A stretch of DNA of 64,000 bases from Viola odorata (GCA_963691705.1 OY829545.1:30305475-30369474); one strand, 5' to 3'; positions 1 to 12,008 are shown, counted from the first letter of the stretch. Notes: generated by a model not told the origin, from the sequence alone. Numbers and translations: made by a program.

Positions 1-24
1 GGGGTCTCACATTCTCCCCACCTT
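1..24 (-). other. Tekay 3' LTR tip and polypurine tract
   Basis: Bases 1-11 are, on the minus strand, TGTGAGACCCC. This is identical to the outer end of the 5' LTR at 7385-7395, so it is the start of the 3' LTR. Immediately before it in element sense is the purine run AAGGTGGGGAGAA (12-24), the expected primer for plus-strand DNA synthesis. The integrase stop codon (7-9) lies inside the LTR tip. Confidence 0.85.
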
Positions 25-1713
25 AAGAAATTTGGTCCCCGAATTTAAGTTATACGTACCGTGGTCATGGAATAGGTAGGGGTACTTTTCTCGCATCTCA
101 TTTTCTAATTCCCAAGTAATTTCTTCATTTGAGTGATTCTGCCATATAACTTTCACAGTGGCAATCTCTTTAGAACGAAGCTTCTTGATTTGACGATCTA
201 TAATCCGAATAGGTTGAATCTCATAAGATAAATCCTCTTTGAACTCAACCAGCTGAGGTTCCATTATATGGGATGGATCGTGAAGATATTTTCGAAGCAT
301 AGACACATGAAATACAAGATGCACATTCGATAAACTTGGTGGGAGTGCCAACTTGTACGCCACAGCTCCAATCTTTTCAAGAATTTCAAACGACCCAATG
401 AATCGCGGATTCAACTTGCCTTTCTTACCAAACTGAAGAACACCCTTTGTAGGAGAAACTTTCAAAAATACATGATCTCCAACTGAAAATTCCAGATCTC
501 TTCTCATGTTATCAGCATAACCTTTCTGTCTACTCTGTGCAGCTTGCAGTCTATCACGAATCAACTTGACTTTTTCAGCGGTTAATTCAACATTTTCCGG
601 ACCCAATAATTCCCTTACACCAACTTCATCCCAGCAAACAGGTGTGCGACATCTACGACCGTATAGTGCCTCATATGGAGCCATTTGAATGCTAGAATGA
701 TAACTATTATTATAAGCAAATTCAACCAGAGAAAGGTACTTACTCCAGCTGCCTCCAAAGTAAATAACACAAGCCCGTAACATGTCTTCAAGTGTTTGAA
801 TAGTTCTCTCCGATTGGCCATCAGTTTGAGGATGGAAAGCGGTGCTAAGATCAAGATTAGTACCCATAGACCTCTGGAATTCCTTCCAAAAATGAGAAGT
901 AAGTTGTTGACCACGATCAGAACCAATAGAGATTGGTACACCATGCAGTCGAACTATCTCATTAACATATAGTTGAGTAAGTTTCGCAAAGCTGTATGTG
1001 GTCTTTAAAGGTAGAAAATGGGCAGATTTTGTAAGTCGATCAACTATAACCCATATAGAATCATACCCTTCAAGTGTGCGTGGTAACCCAACAATAAAAT
1101 CCATGACAATTTGTTCCCACTTCCATTCAGGAATTAACAATGGCTGAAGCAACCCAGGAGGCTTTTGATGTTCACCTTTCACTTGTTGACAAATAAGACA
1201 TCTAGAAACAAAGTCAGCTATGTCTTTCTTCATGTTATTCCACCAATAGTGATTCTTAAAGTCTTTATACATCTTGGTAGAACCAGGATGTACTATATAC
1301 ATCGTCTTATGCGCTTGTTCCATAACTTCCCTTTGCAAATCATCTACTTTAGGAACATAAATTCTGGAACCACACTTCAGAATTCCATCACTTGAAATTA
1401 CAAAATCTGTAGAATTTCCAAAATTAATCTCTTCTCGGATGTGGCATAATTGCGGATCTTTCTCTTGGGCAACTTTAATTTTCTCAATTAACACAGGCTG
1501 GACATGAAAATGAGCTAGTAATACACCCAAATCAGAAATTGAAAGCTGAACTCCGCTATCTAAAACCTCATGTAATTCTTTAATCACCGGTCTTCTTACC
1601 TCGGCTATGTGGGCCAAACTTCCAAATGACTTCCGGCTTAAAGCATCAGCAACAACATTTGCTTTTCCCTGATGATATTGTATACTACAATCATAGTCTT
1701 TGACCAACTCCAT
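7..1713 (-). pseudogene. Tekay integrase with chromodomain-like tail (pol C-terminal part)
   Basis: This open frame of 568 codons starts in the RNase H/integrase connection ([14 protein letters not shown]) and runs to the LTR. The N-terminal HHCC zinc finger is visible (AHKT, VHPG, then CLICQQ). The catalytic core has the DDE residues in [12 protein letters not shown] and SERTIQTLE. The C-terminal segment HVSMLRKYL...[12 protein letters not shown]...VKVIWQNH...EITWE is the chromodomain-like tail of Tekay chromoviruses, thought to direct insertion into heterochromatin. The frame itself is uninterrupted, but upstream it is disconnected from RNase H by a duplication, so I treat it as part of a broken pol. 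The listed start Met is only the first Met in frame, not a real initiation site. Confidence 0.88.
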
Positions 1714-2196
1714 CCACCTCCTTTGCCTAAGGTTGAGATCTCGCTTCTGAAAAATATGTTTGAGGCTTTTGTGATCTGTAAATATTTCAAAAGTGTCACT
1801 ATATAAGTAGTGCCTCTAGATTTTAAGAGCAAATACAACTGCTGCCATTTCCAAGTCATGCGTAGGATAATTCTGTTCATGCTTCCTTAGTTGGCGAGAG
1901 GCATAAGCAATAACTTTCCCCCGCTGCATAAGAACACATCCTAATCATAGTCTTTGACCAACTCCATCCACCTCCTTTGCCTAAGGTTGAGATCTCGCTG
2001 CTGAAAAATATGTTTGAGGCTTTTGTGATCTGTAAATATTTCAAAAGTGTCACTATATAAGTAGTGCCTCCAGATTTTAAGAGCAAATACAACTGTTGCC
2101 ATTTCCAAGTCATGTGTAGGATAATTCTGTTCATGCTTCCTTAGTTGGCGAGAGGCATAAGCAATAACTTTCCCCCGCTGCATAAGAACACATCCA
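1689..2196. repeat. 254-bp tandem duplication inside pol
   Basis: Two adjacent copies, about 1689-1942 and 1943-2196, differ at only about four positions that I can see. The unit is 254 bp, which is 2 modulo 3, so the duplication shifts the reading frame. Removing one copy would put the RNase H frame and the integrase frame back in register, showing that this event alone separated them. The lower copy also carries a TAG where the upper copy has the tryptophan codon of KIWRHY. Confidence 0.92.
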
Positions 2197-2333
2197 AATC
2201 CAATTCTTGAAGCACCACAATACACAACAAATCCCTCAGGTCCAAATGGCAATGTTAATACCGGTGCAGTCGTCAATCGACGCTTGAGCTCCAGAAAGCT
2301 CACCTCACAAGCCTCTGACCATTGGTATTTCAC
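1941..2333 (-). pseudogene. Tekay RNase H domain
   Basis: The frame reads through a Ty3-type RNase [19 protein letters not shown] at the first active-site region (the usual first Asp of the YCDAS-type motif reads as Gly here), then [34 protein letters not shown] and [11 protein letters not shown]. RNase H removes the RNA template during reverse transcription. The domain is separated from RT by a single TAG at 2340-2342 in the same frame, and ends at the 254-bp duplication junction after ELVKDYD. Confidence 0.88.
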
Positions 2334-2339
2334 ATTTTT

Positions 2340-3071
2340 CTACGTTAGTCGCGTTAGTGGAGAAGCAATTCGAGAAAAGCCTTCTACAAATCGCTGATAA
2401 TACCCGGCCAAGCCCAAGAAACTACGGATCTCCGACACTGAAGTAGGTCTAGGCCATTGTTCAACTGCTTTTATCTTTTGAGGGTCAACCTGCACACCAT
2501 CTTTAGAGACCACATGACCGAGAAAAGATACAGAATCCAACCAAAATTCACATTTAGAAAATTTTGCATAAAGTTTGTGCTCTCTCAGGATTTGGAGAAC
2601 CATCCACAAATGTTGCGCATGCTCTTCCATACTTTTAGAATATACAAGAATATCATCAATAAAGACAATAACAAACTGATCAAGGAAAGGCTTGAATGTT
2701 CTATTCATCAAATCCATGAAAGCTGCCGGTGCGTTAGTAAGACCAAAGGACATAACCAAAAACTCATAATGACCATATCGACTCCTAAATGCAGTTTTTG
2801 GAATGTCTTCTTGCCTAATTTTCAGCTGATGATATCCAGATCTCAAATCCATCTTAGAAAAATATTGCGCACCTTGTAATTGATCAAATAAATCATCAAT
2901 ACGTGGGAGAGGATACCTGTTGCGTATTGTTACCCGGTTCAGCTGTCGGTAATCAATACAAAGTCGCAGTGTGCCATCCTTCTTCTTCACAAATAATACC
3001 GGAGCACCCCAAGGCGAAACACTTGGCCTTATAAAGCCTTTATCCAGCATGTCTTGCAACTGTTTCTTCAA
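2340..3071 (-). pseudogene. Tekay reverse transcriptase
   Basis: This segment encodes most of a Ty3/gypsy RT. Visible are [57 protein letters not shown], the catalytic block FIDDILVYS, then [15 protein letters not shown] and the connection motif SFLGLAGYY. The catalytic aspartates are present. Upstream, toward protease, there is an in-frame TAA and then a one-base shift near 3140, so the 5' edge of the domain lies in another frame. Downstream a TAG ends the segment just before RNase H. Confidence 0.92.
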
Positions 3072-3120
3072 TTCTTTAAGTTAAGAAAATGCCATTCTGT
3101 ATGGTCTCATAGAAATAGGT

Positions 3121-5139
3121 TCAGTTCCAGGTAATAAAATCAATGCAGAACTCTATCTCCCTATCAGGTGGAACTCCAGGCAGATCATCAGGGAATACAT
3201 CAAGGAATTCCATAACAATAGGAACTTGATTTAAAGTAGGAAGTGATTCTTGGACAACTTTAACTTGTGCTAGAAAAATCTCACATTCGTCCTTGAATAA
3301 TTGTTTAACATGAGTAGTTGAAACTATAATGGTTTGAGAAACCAAATGATTTCCTTGAAAATAAAATTTAGATTCACCCGGAATTCTAAACGTCAACACT
3401 TTATCTCGACAATTCAATGTAACATAATGGGATGCTAACCAATCCATTCCTAGGATCACATCAAAATCAAGCATGTCTAGCAGGATCAAGTCTCCTAGTA
3501 ACTCCCTACCCTCAATGAGAACCGCACAAGACTTAAATACATTCCCCACATCTATAATTTTCCCAAGAGGTGTAGTGACAGCCAATGGACAGTTTAGTAA
3601 GGTTGGGTGTTTATCAAACAACATGGAAAAATAGGGAGAGACGAAAGAATGCATAGATCCAGTATCAAATAAAACTCGTGCAACAATTAAGCAAATAGGG
3701 AGTATACCTGTTACCACTGTATTTGATGACTGTGCATCTTCCTTAGTAAGTGCAAAAACTCTAGCCTGACCTCTTCCTGCTTGTCCTTGAACTCCACCAC
3801 CAAATCCTCTACCCCTTGCACCACGACCACTGAAACCGCGCCCTCCTTGGTTAAACTGCCCTGTAGGAGATTGCACTGACGGAGATGATGCAGTTGAAGT
3901 TTGAGATGTTTCTAGCATCCTTGGGCAATCTCTCCTCAAGTGTCCTTCTTGGCCACAAAAGAAACATCCACCAGTTTGTTGATAGCATCTAGAACCCCAA
4001 TGTCTTTTACCACAAAATTGGCATAATGGAATGTTCAAATTAGTTTGAGAATTACTAGGCTGCATAGAACGGAATGGAGTTTGACCACGTCCTTGTCCAC
4101 CACCACTAGTATTCTGACCAGTAGAGAATTGACTACCATAACCATATCGCTGCTGGAATCGTCCATGAGGTCATTGTTGGCCTTGCTGACCTTGATATGG
4201 ATGCCCACGAATAAATCTGTTACCTCCCCTGGATTGCGTAATTTGTCAATTTTCAACTTTAGCTCACTTGTTTGGATCATTAGCCATACTGCTGGCCATT
4301 TCCCTTGCTTCAATCACTCTAGCATAATCCACAACTGCCGAGAATGATCGAAACTCATGCGCTACAGTAGCATGGAATAAAGGATCAACAAGTCCTCTTA
4401 TAAATCTCTTCACCTTCTTCTCTTATGTAAGGATAAGATGGCTACCATACCGTGACAACCTTGTAAATTGTCCCTCATACTCGGATACACTGATGTTGCC
4501 TTGAGTTAACTTTTCAAATTCATACGCTCTATCATCTTTAACACTCTCCGATAAGAAACGATCCAGAAACATGGTGCAAAATTCATCCTATGTCCAGGCT
4601 GGTGTGTCTGCAGCTTTTTCTTTCTTTTTAGAGTCATACCAGAAAGTTGCCACATCACCCTCCAATCTGAACGCAGCCAATATAACAGCCTGGTAGTCTG
4701 TGCATCCTAATGCTTCACACCTCTTCCATACACTATCAAGGAATTGTTAAGGATCCTCGGTTGGCTTTACACTAGTGAAAATAGGAGGACCAAGCTTAAT
4801 AAAGTCTTGCAATGGAACTTCATTTCCCTGCAGCCTTGACGAAGATGTTGACGCTACCTGTTTACCTTGTTTCTTTTCAATCATGTGTTTTGTTAAGGCC
4901 TGTATTGCTTGATTCACTCCATGCAATCCTTCAACTAACACAGAAATAGGAATCTCATGGCTTGATTCTTGATTTTTAGCTCCTGGACTGTGATTCCCAA
5001 CTTGCTTACTTTCTGAAAATTCTGATCCAGCAGGTGCATCCGTTGTACCAACTTTCCCTTGTTTATCACCCTGAGGGTTCATGTCATTAGTCTGAATTGA
5101 AGCCTCTCCCTGTATTTCACCTTCCCGCACCTTTGCCAT
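3121..5139 (-). pseudogene. Tekay gag and aspartic protease
   Basis: The frame begins at ATG 5139 (MAKVREGE) and stays in one register to 3121, interrupted by about four stops, one at 4747-4749. The capsid region (around 4330-4740) contains the family pattern around FLDRFLSESVKD and EYEGQFTRLSRYG. Two zinc knuckles follow near 3920-4020: CQFCGKRHWGSRC (CX2CX3HX4C) and CFFCGQEGHLRRDC (CX2CX4HX4C). The protease active site is VLFDTGSMHSFVSP, then LLDMLDFDVILGMDWL. The product would coat and process the element's RNA in virus-like particles. The frame is lost near 3140, before RT. I list it as a pseudogene because of the stops. Confidence 0.85.
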
Positions 5140-5283
5140 ACTCACCTATTCAATATAAGTTAAGTACAACCAACATTAATATATATAGACACTGGTTGGC
5201 AGACCTCTAAGACACAAGAATAACTTATTAAGGATACAAGTACTATACTCTGCTACAGAACAACTAACTCAATCCAAAACTAT

Positions 5284-5295
5284 GCATCGCTACCA
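5284..5295 (-). other. Probable degenerate primer-binding site, tRNA-iMet type
   Basis: Just inside the 5' LTR the minus strand reads TGGTAGCGATGC, against the usual plant initiator-Met complement TGGTATCAGAGC. The TGGTA start, the position and the preceding ATT spacer fit, but the second half has changed. Confidence 0.55.
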
Positions 5296-6845
5296 AATCT
5301 GTCACACCCCAAACTAGAGCGTGTGACCGGCATGAGAGTCCGAATGAATTCTAGTACTCATCTCGAACTCTCACTCGCCTACTTAACTCCTTATGAATAT
5401 TTCTTCCAAAAATGACAATTGATTCATTTCAAGCAAACTCAAGATTTTACTTATATTGAATTTCAAGCAATATTTACAGCAACACAAATGTCACTTCTAC
5501 ACTCTCTACAACAAGTAACAGACCTATTAGGGAGGTTGTAATTTACAACTCCAAAATAGATATACACAATCTATTAATCGACTAGGCCCTAGCGAAGGAG
5601 AATGCTGGGCATACCGATCAATCTTGAAGAGTACTCCCCTAGATCTGCCAACCAAACCCACTACAGTCTGCTACCAACTGAAAAAAAAAGAATAATAAGA
5701 GGGATGAGTTAGCACAACTCAGTGAATAAATAATACAAGATATAAACAGGCATGACCAAGCAATCATTCACTGTATTCAATATCTATAACATAATATAGT
5801 TGTTCCACTACGCAAATACTATATCTCATGTACGCATCATTATCCAGTTAAACTTTGTCAAATACAAATAAAATAAACACGTTCAGACTGTGATAATTCA
5901 CGTGCCAGCACCTTAATCCCTGCAGGCTAGGATAACATATTCAGACCGTGATCCCATCACGTGCCAACACCATTGTCCTTGTCGGCTAGGACATTAAAAT
6001 CCTCAATAATTCTCAACAGACCGAAGTACTGGCCAAGCCACTTCGTGCTACCGCCATAACCTCTGGCTAGCTAAGGTATAACGAACCATGTGCACATGTG
6101 CTAACACCTCCCCTGTTAGCTAGGGTCATAATCCAAGACAATATACGGCATCTTTCATCACCAATTACCATCACATTTCACTAAGCATATTCATAGCCAT
6201 AATCCAACATATATAGTCACAACATAATTCACACAACCAGCCAGCACGCAATATTATCATGCAGATTATACTTTGCATTATTTACTCACAGTTATATTTA
6301 CACAGCAAAATCACCGTACATATCCCGCTCACTCCGCGGTAGTATCTGTAGGCTTCGTACCTAACACCAATTAAATAACATATCAGTTATTTACACAATA
6401 ATTAAATAAATTCAGACCTGTACAATTAACTCAAAAATCAACACAATTTATCATCTATTTTTTTCCAATTTCAACTCTTTTCTTACAACAAATAAATGAA
6501 TTAAATTCCATCTATTTATCCAAAACACTACACATTTAAAACTAGAAATAGCTTTCCCAAAACTGATCCTGCTGTAGGGACTAATCTGCAATCGCTAAAA
6601 AATTTAGGACTAAACTTCACCATCTCCAAATTTCTAGGGACTGAACTGTAATTAATTTTCTGCAATCCTTTTCCAGAATTTTCAGAATATTTAACACCTG
6701 CAGAATTCACGTATGCAACCACCCAGTTTATCCTACTCATAAAATTGATTCTTCTAACCACTATAATGCTATTATCCTACTTTAATTAAATTGAAAACCC
6801 TAATTAGCCTTAATTACATTAATTAGAGCTTTAAGAAAGAAAACA

Positions 6846-6852
6846 TATATAT
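6846..6852 (-). promoter_or_regulatory. Possible TATA box of the Tekay LTR
   Basis: ATATATA on the minus strand, about 545 bp into the LTR in element sense. Position is plausible for a U3 promoter, but the LTR is AT-rich, so this could be chance. Confidence 0.25.
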
Positions 6853-7230
6853 CCCTTCACAGCAATCAGCATACACAATGAATTCTTATCTGGACAGAAC
6901 ATACACATACCAATTTATGAATTCCTACTCAATTTTCATGATACCCACACATCAATTTTTGATAAAGAGATGAGGTTTAGCTACTAATATTAAAACTAAC
7001 CTTTAAATCACCCAACAATTTACCCTCTTCTTCTCCTCTGTTCTCTTCCAATCGTGCTCTCTCTCTCGCTATTTCTCTTCTTCTTTTTCTTTCTTTTCTA
7101 CGCGTCCAGGTTGTTCTTTTCTTTCCTTTCTTTCTTATCTTCTCTCTTTTATCTTTTCTTTTCCTTATACTTACCCGAAAACAACTTCCTTTCTTAACCC
7201 AATTATTCCTATTTCTTATTCTAATGTTTC

Positions 7231-7231
<1 letters not shown>

Positions 7232-7279
<48 letters not shown>
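7232..7279. repeat. (TTA)n microsatellite
   Basis: About 16 uninterrupted TTA units inside the Tekay LTR, close to its outer end. Confidence 0.95.
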
Positions 7280-7280
<1 letters not shown>

Positions 7281-7424
7281 GGAAAACAACTAGTTACACA
7301 CGAACCTAACGAAATTTCTAACCCTCTTCTAATCTAACTACTACTTATCTAACTAACCAAAATAAATCTAAGTCAAGATTTCTAGGGGTCTCACACAAGT
7401 GACCACAATCATGCAAATTTAAGA

Positions 7425-8349
7425 GTGAAAAATTGTGATCGAAAAAGAATTGAATTTAATTTGGAAAGAATTCGAGATATTCCTCTGAGGTAGAGGACAA
7501 CCAATAGATCTCTCACTTTTGCCCTAGGTATGTCAAAGAAATTTGTGGTTGCTAGATTGAAAGAGGGAGCCATCAGGCGCTAAACGAATGCCATCAGAGC
7601 CTCATTGACACAGGACAATCTCACCAGCAGAATCAATCATTGTCTCTCTAATTTTGACCCAACCACAACACCACTTCAACCAATATTCAACCAGATGGAG
7701 AACACAGTTCATATCGACAAGAAGTGGTTCTATTTGAGCAAGAGATCATAGAATTATTATCTACTATGTGGTGAGAATGATCCAGTAAGAATCATTAAAA
7801 ACTCTAATTTAATTCCTAAAGTGATGTTCTTAGCTGTTGTTGCGAGGCCAAGGTATGGCTCCAATGGATTTTGTACTTTTGATGGAAGGATTGGGATATT
7901 CCCACTAGTTGAATCGGTTGCTGCTATTAGATCGAGTCAAAATAGACCTTGTGGTACAATTGAGGTTAAACCCATTGCTAACATCACTAGAAACATCATT
8001 CGGGAATTTATGATTAGGAAAGTATTACCAGTTATAGCCAATAAGTGGCCTAGGGAGAGTATTATGGATCGGATTTCTATTCAACAAGATAATGCCAAGA
8101 CCCATAACCACACTGATGATGTTGAATTCTTGTATGCAGTTTAGAAAAATGGATTGAATGTGTGTCTAGTTTTTCAGCCTCCTAACTCTCTTGATTTGAA
8201 CGTGTTGGACCTTGGATTCTTTAGAGCAATTCAATCACTGCAAAGCAAAGAGTGTGCAAAGTCAATTGTTGAATTGGTTGCGGCTGTTAAGGATGCATAC
8301 CATTAATTTTCAGTCAAGAAAAGTAATTACATCTTCTTAACATTGCAGT
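7425..8349 (+). pseudogene. Mariner-like transposase relic (plant DD39D type)
   Basis: One reading frame from GTG 7425 to the hAT insertion at 8350 reads as a plant mariner-like transposase with about five stop codons. The DNA-binding side shows DIPLR, RTTNRSL and ALGMSKKFVV. The catalytic triad is in VHIDKKWFY, IQQDNAKTH and NSLDLNVLDLGFF; 39 residues separate the second Asp from the Asp of VLDLG, which is the plant DD39D spacing. The relic lacks its first codons on the left, where the Tekay LTR abuts. It stops abruptly on the right at FLTLQ, where the hAT end begins. I could not find the missing 3' end beyond the hAT. No mariner terminal repeats are visible. Confidence 0.85.
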
Positions 8350-8360
8350 TAGGGCTGCCC
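8350..8360 (+). repeat. hAT left terminal inverted repeat
   Basis: TAGGGCTGCCC, immediately after the truncated mariner coding sequence. Confidence 0.75.
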
Positions 8361-9155
8361 ATTCGGTTATTCCGAACTTCTGAATTCCGAATTTGCAAAA
8401 TTCGGGTATTACGAAATTTAGATTTTCCATCCCGAACCCAAAATTTTAAAATGCTTTCCAAACCCGAATTTCTAAATTCATAATTTCAGAAATTTCGGAA
8501 TACCCAAATTTTCTGAATTTTCTGAAATTATGAATTGACAATTCAATCCACTGCCATACATTGTAGCTCTACCTGTATGAATTCCGAAATTATGAATTCA
8601 ATCCACTACCAATTCAATCCATTGCCATACAAACAATCCAACAATTTTAAACATACAAATTAAGTTAATCCAATCCACTGCCATATAAACAATCCAACAA
8701 ATTATCCAAATCCAATTCACTGCATACAAATAATCCAAGGCTATAACAACAATTTAATAACAATGACAAGTTTAACAAGTGATCTCCCTCTTCACTGCCA
8801 TACTAATTATCCATACAACTAACTCCCTTCTCCACTGCAATTTTATGTCCAAGCAAAACAAGTGATCTCCCTCTTCACTTTAGCAAGTGACTCCAAGAAA
8901 CTAATTCCAAAAAAAGTACCGAATCAACTATTAGCAAGTGAAATTAGCAAGTAAAATTTCAAAAATTTGAATGAGTTTGCACACACCTCCACAACTAGCA
9001 AGTGACTTCAAGCAACTAAACTTTTGTAATAGTTGTCTCCACTAGCATTTGAGAGAAGTCTACAAACCAAAGTATTCCAAGAGATAGAAAATATTAGTAA
9101 TTAAACATAGAAATAAATTTTTAGAACTTAATTGCAATAGAAAAAAAAACGTACC

Positions 9156-11390
9156 ATCTTCCCATTGTTCAACCTCAGCAAGGTCCTCTTCAAGTTTCAT
9201 GGATTGTTTTGATGACTTGAATCAATCTTGTGAGCATATTAAGCCTTGCACAACCATTGGAGTCAAGGAGCTCCTAAAAGGGTCAAGAACTCTTCCTCCA
9301 GTACTGAATGCAGATTCAGATGCCACTGTGGAAACTTGGACAGCTAGTACATCCTTTGCCATCCTAGAAAGAATAGGGAACCTTGGAGCATGCTTTTTCC
9401 ACCAGTCCAAGATGGAAAATGATTTACCTCCTTCAATAACATTCTCTTGCAAGTAAGAGTCTAGTTCTGACTTCATTTGGAGGGAGCCTCCACCATTAGC
9501 TTCCTTGAACCTCCTAAACCTTTCTTCTCTAGCATTGATCAACTTAGACCCCTCACAAACACTTTCTCTTCCACTACACCCTCCCTTCTCCACAACAGTA
9601 TCACCTACAACATTATGCTCTTTTCTCTTACCATACAACTCCCAATACGCTACATATATTCTTTCTATATCCCTCCTCACTTTTTCTCCCAACTCTTTCC
9701 CAACAAACTCCCCATGCACATCTAACAAAGTAAAAGCCACATAATCCATCTTCTTTCTTGGATCAAACACAACAGCAATATAAAGAAGAGAATTAAACTT
9801 ACCCATATTACCCCAATACTTATCAAACTTCTCATGCATTTTTTGTGCCAATTTCGTAAGTTCTACGTCACTACTATTCTCCCAAGCTCTCAACATGGTA
9901 GCCACATTAGATACGTGATCAAAGTAAGCATTTGCAGTAACATACTTAGACCCTGACACAAAACAAGTTAAATCATAAAAGTACTTCAAGGTCATACACA
10001 ATCTTCTTGCATTCACCCAATCATCTTCTTTTGGCACACCACCTCCACCACCATTACCATCAGGGCTTGCATTCACATATTGAACACCATCATCCTCTAG
10101 AGAGTCCTCATCATCAATCGTTAGAATATCTGCCAAATCCTCTTTATTTGATTTTCCCTTTCTTTTATTCTTTCTTTTTTCTTCCCTCATCACAAGCTCA
10201 ATCCTGTAGAAGGGATCCACATTCTCATATACCTCAAAGGTTTTCTCAAACTTCAACGCAACCTCTAACATCAAATAGGTGGAGTTCCACCTAGTACACA
10301 CATCTAAGCACAACAATGCTTTAGACTTAACATGGTCTCTTTCTGCACACTCCTTAAACTTAGACAGTCTAGATGGAGATTGTCTAATGTACCTTACCGC
10401 CTCTTTGATCCTAATGATTGAGGTTCCCACAGTGGTAAGCCCATGCAATACCATCAAATTCACAATGTGTGCAATGCACCTAACATGAACAAACTCCCCC
10501 TCACAAATATTTGTACCCCACTGATTCATCTTCTTCTTAATCCAGGCAACAACTAAATCATTTGAGCTAGCATTATCTACTGTGATTGTAAACACCTTAT
10601 TAATTCCCCAATCAATCAAACATTTCTCAAGAGTCTTTCCTATAGCATCACCTTTATGACTGGTGATTGGACAAAAATTCAACACTTTTTTATGTAAATT
10701 CTAGTCATTATCAATAAAGTGAGCAGTTACAACCATGTAGTTAATCCTTTGAATGGATTTCCAAGTGTCAGTGGTAATAGAAACCCTATCACAATTAGAC
10801 ATCAAAAATGCTTTCAATCTCACCTTCTCATCAACATACATCTTATAACAAAACCTAGTAATTGTGTTCCTAAAAGGCACTACAAACCTATTCTGCACAG
10901 TAGCCATGAACTTCTTAAACCCCACACCCTCTACAAACCTAAAGGGAAGTTCATCCTCTATTATCATTAGTGCCAAAGCCCTCTTACAAGCTTCTTAATC
11001 AAACTTCCAAGGTCCTACAGTCTTACTACCATTGGGATTTACATAAGTGCTCATTTCAGTTTGCCTAGGGTCATTAGAATGAGGTACCTCTTTACACATT
11101 TTCATGTGATTTTTCATGCCATTTGTACCATTTACCCTAGAATCACATGCAATTTCAGTTTGACAGTATATACAAGTACCTTTCCATTCTCCATCCTCAT
11201 TTTGGCTCCTTTTAAATTGCTTCCACACAATTGATCTTGGAACCATCGTCTTCCTTTTCTTCTCTTTCTTTACTGTAGCAGTACTCGGCGCCGCAGGTTG
11301 CGTTTGTGTATTTGCCACCACTGCCACAACAACTTCTGCTGGTTGTTTGTCTTGCATTACCACATCCGCATCAACTACGTTATTAGACAT
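9156..11390 (-). pseudogene. hAT transposase (RICESLEEPER-like), three nonsense codons
   Basis: A single frame of about 745 codons, with no frameshift, starts at ATG 11390. A BED-type zinc finger lies near residues 60-105 (WKQFKR, then CIYCQTEIACD and NHMKMC). The central RNase H-like fold includes VSITTDTWKS and FTITVDNASSND. The C-terminal dimerisation region has ILDWWKKHAPRFPILSRMAKDVL and STVASESAFSTGGRV. The family excises and reinserts hAT elements as a dimer in the nucleus. The frame is closed by TAA (10995-10997), TAG (10701-10703) and TGA (9222-9224), but recognisable sequence continues after each one. It ends near a possible splice donor at 9154. Ancestral codons there look like Gln, Trp and Trp. 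It is therefore recently inactivated; related domesticated genes exist, but the stops argue against a host gene. Confidence 0.88.
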
Positions 11391-11997
11391 CTTCCTCCTA
11401 ATTAATAAAATAGAAAATCAAGTTAATTTTAGTTTAATCTTTTTCTTAAAAAAGAAAATTGGCAGTAACAGGACAACCATATGGCTACACCATATACATT
11501 CAACCAACAACCAAATTTATTGATTTAAATCCATTTGCAGGTGCATGTGGCCAAATTGAACACAAATTACATATATGTTGTGCAATAAAAAAAAGCTCTT
11601 CTCCTAAAATTATTAATTAAAAAAAGAAGCCAATGCAAGCAACCCAACCCGAAGTTATCCCATGATGACATTGCAAAGTCAAGCCAAAGAGGAACCAATT
11701 GTGCTATATATATACCAAGTAAACCAGAAACTCGAATCTCAACCCTACAAATACTTTGCAACTGTAAATTTAGTGATAAATCATAATAATATTAAAACAC
11801 GAAACAAGGGAAGCAATTGCAATTGGTGTCTCTGTTTTGTTTAGAAAGAAAACATTATTCCACAAATAACAGTACTACTATTATTATCATCTGATGGATA
11901 ATGGCATAACTATGCTATTTTCTCAATTACAATATTACATTCACTAATTTATCATCTAATTGAAATCCTAAATTAAATTAAAAATTAAACAAAAATT

Positions 11998-12008
11998 GAG
12001 CAGCCCTA
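11998..12008 (-). repeat. hAT right terminal inverted repeat
   Basis: On the minus strand this reads TAGGGCTGCTC, matching the left end at 10 of 11 positions. Confidence 0.75.

Larger units (their letters stand above)
1..7395 (-). mobile_element. Ty3/gypsy chromovirus, Tekay-type, degenerate
   Basis: A nearly complete LTR retrotransposon on the minus strand. Going down in coordinate it has a 5' LTR (5300-7395), a weak primer-binding site, gag with two zinc knuckles, protease, reverse transcriptase, RNase H, integrase with a C-terminal chromodomain-like tail, a polypurine tract and the first 11 bases of the 3' LTR (TGTGAGACCCC, read from 11 to 1). The gag-PR-RT-RH-INT order and the integrase tail are those of Tekay/Del chromoviruses. 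Every coding domain is recognisable, but the frame is broken by several nonsense codons, one frameshift between protease and RT, and a 254-bp duplication in RNase H. The base next to the 5' LTR starts CAAGT (7396-7400); the matching target copy lies outside the window. Confidence 0.93.
5300..7395 (-). repeat. Tekay 5' LTR
   Basis: About 2.1 kb, bounded in element sense by TGTGAGACCCC at 7395 and GGGGTGTGACA at 5300, which form the near-inverted TG...CA ends of an LTR. It is AT-rich and has no coding sequence that I recognise. A C/T-rich stretch occupies 7020-7190 and a (TTA)n run 7232-7279. A possible TATA element lies at 6846-6852 on the minus strand. Confidence 0.85.
8350..12008 (-). mobile_element. 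hAT DNA transposon with BED-type transposase
   Basis: The element is bounded by 11-bp terminal inverted repeats TAGGGCTGCCC (8350-8360) and TAGGGCTGCTC (minus strand, 12008-11998), differing at one base. It carries one transposase frame (9156-11390). The left 800 bp is non-coding and AT-rich, with many partly palindromic AATTCGGAAT-like motifs and short repeats around CAATCCACTGCCATAC. The right 600 bp (11391-12008) is non-coding leader. I do not see the 8-bp target duplication expected of hAT elements: ATTGCAGT is on the left and CCTATAAG on the right. Either one flank has been rearranged or an end is misplaced. Confidence 0.85.
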
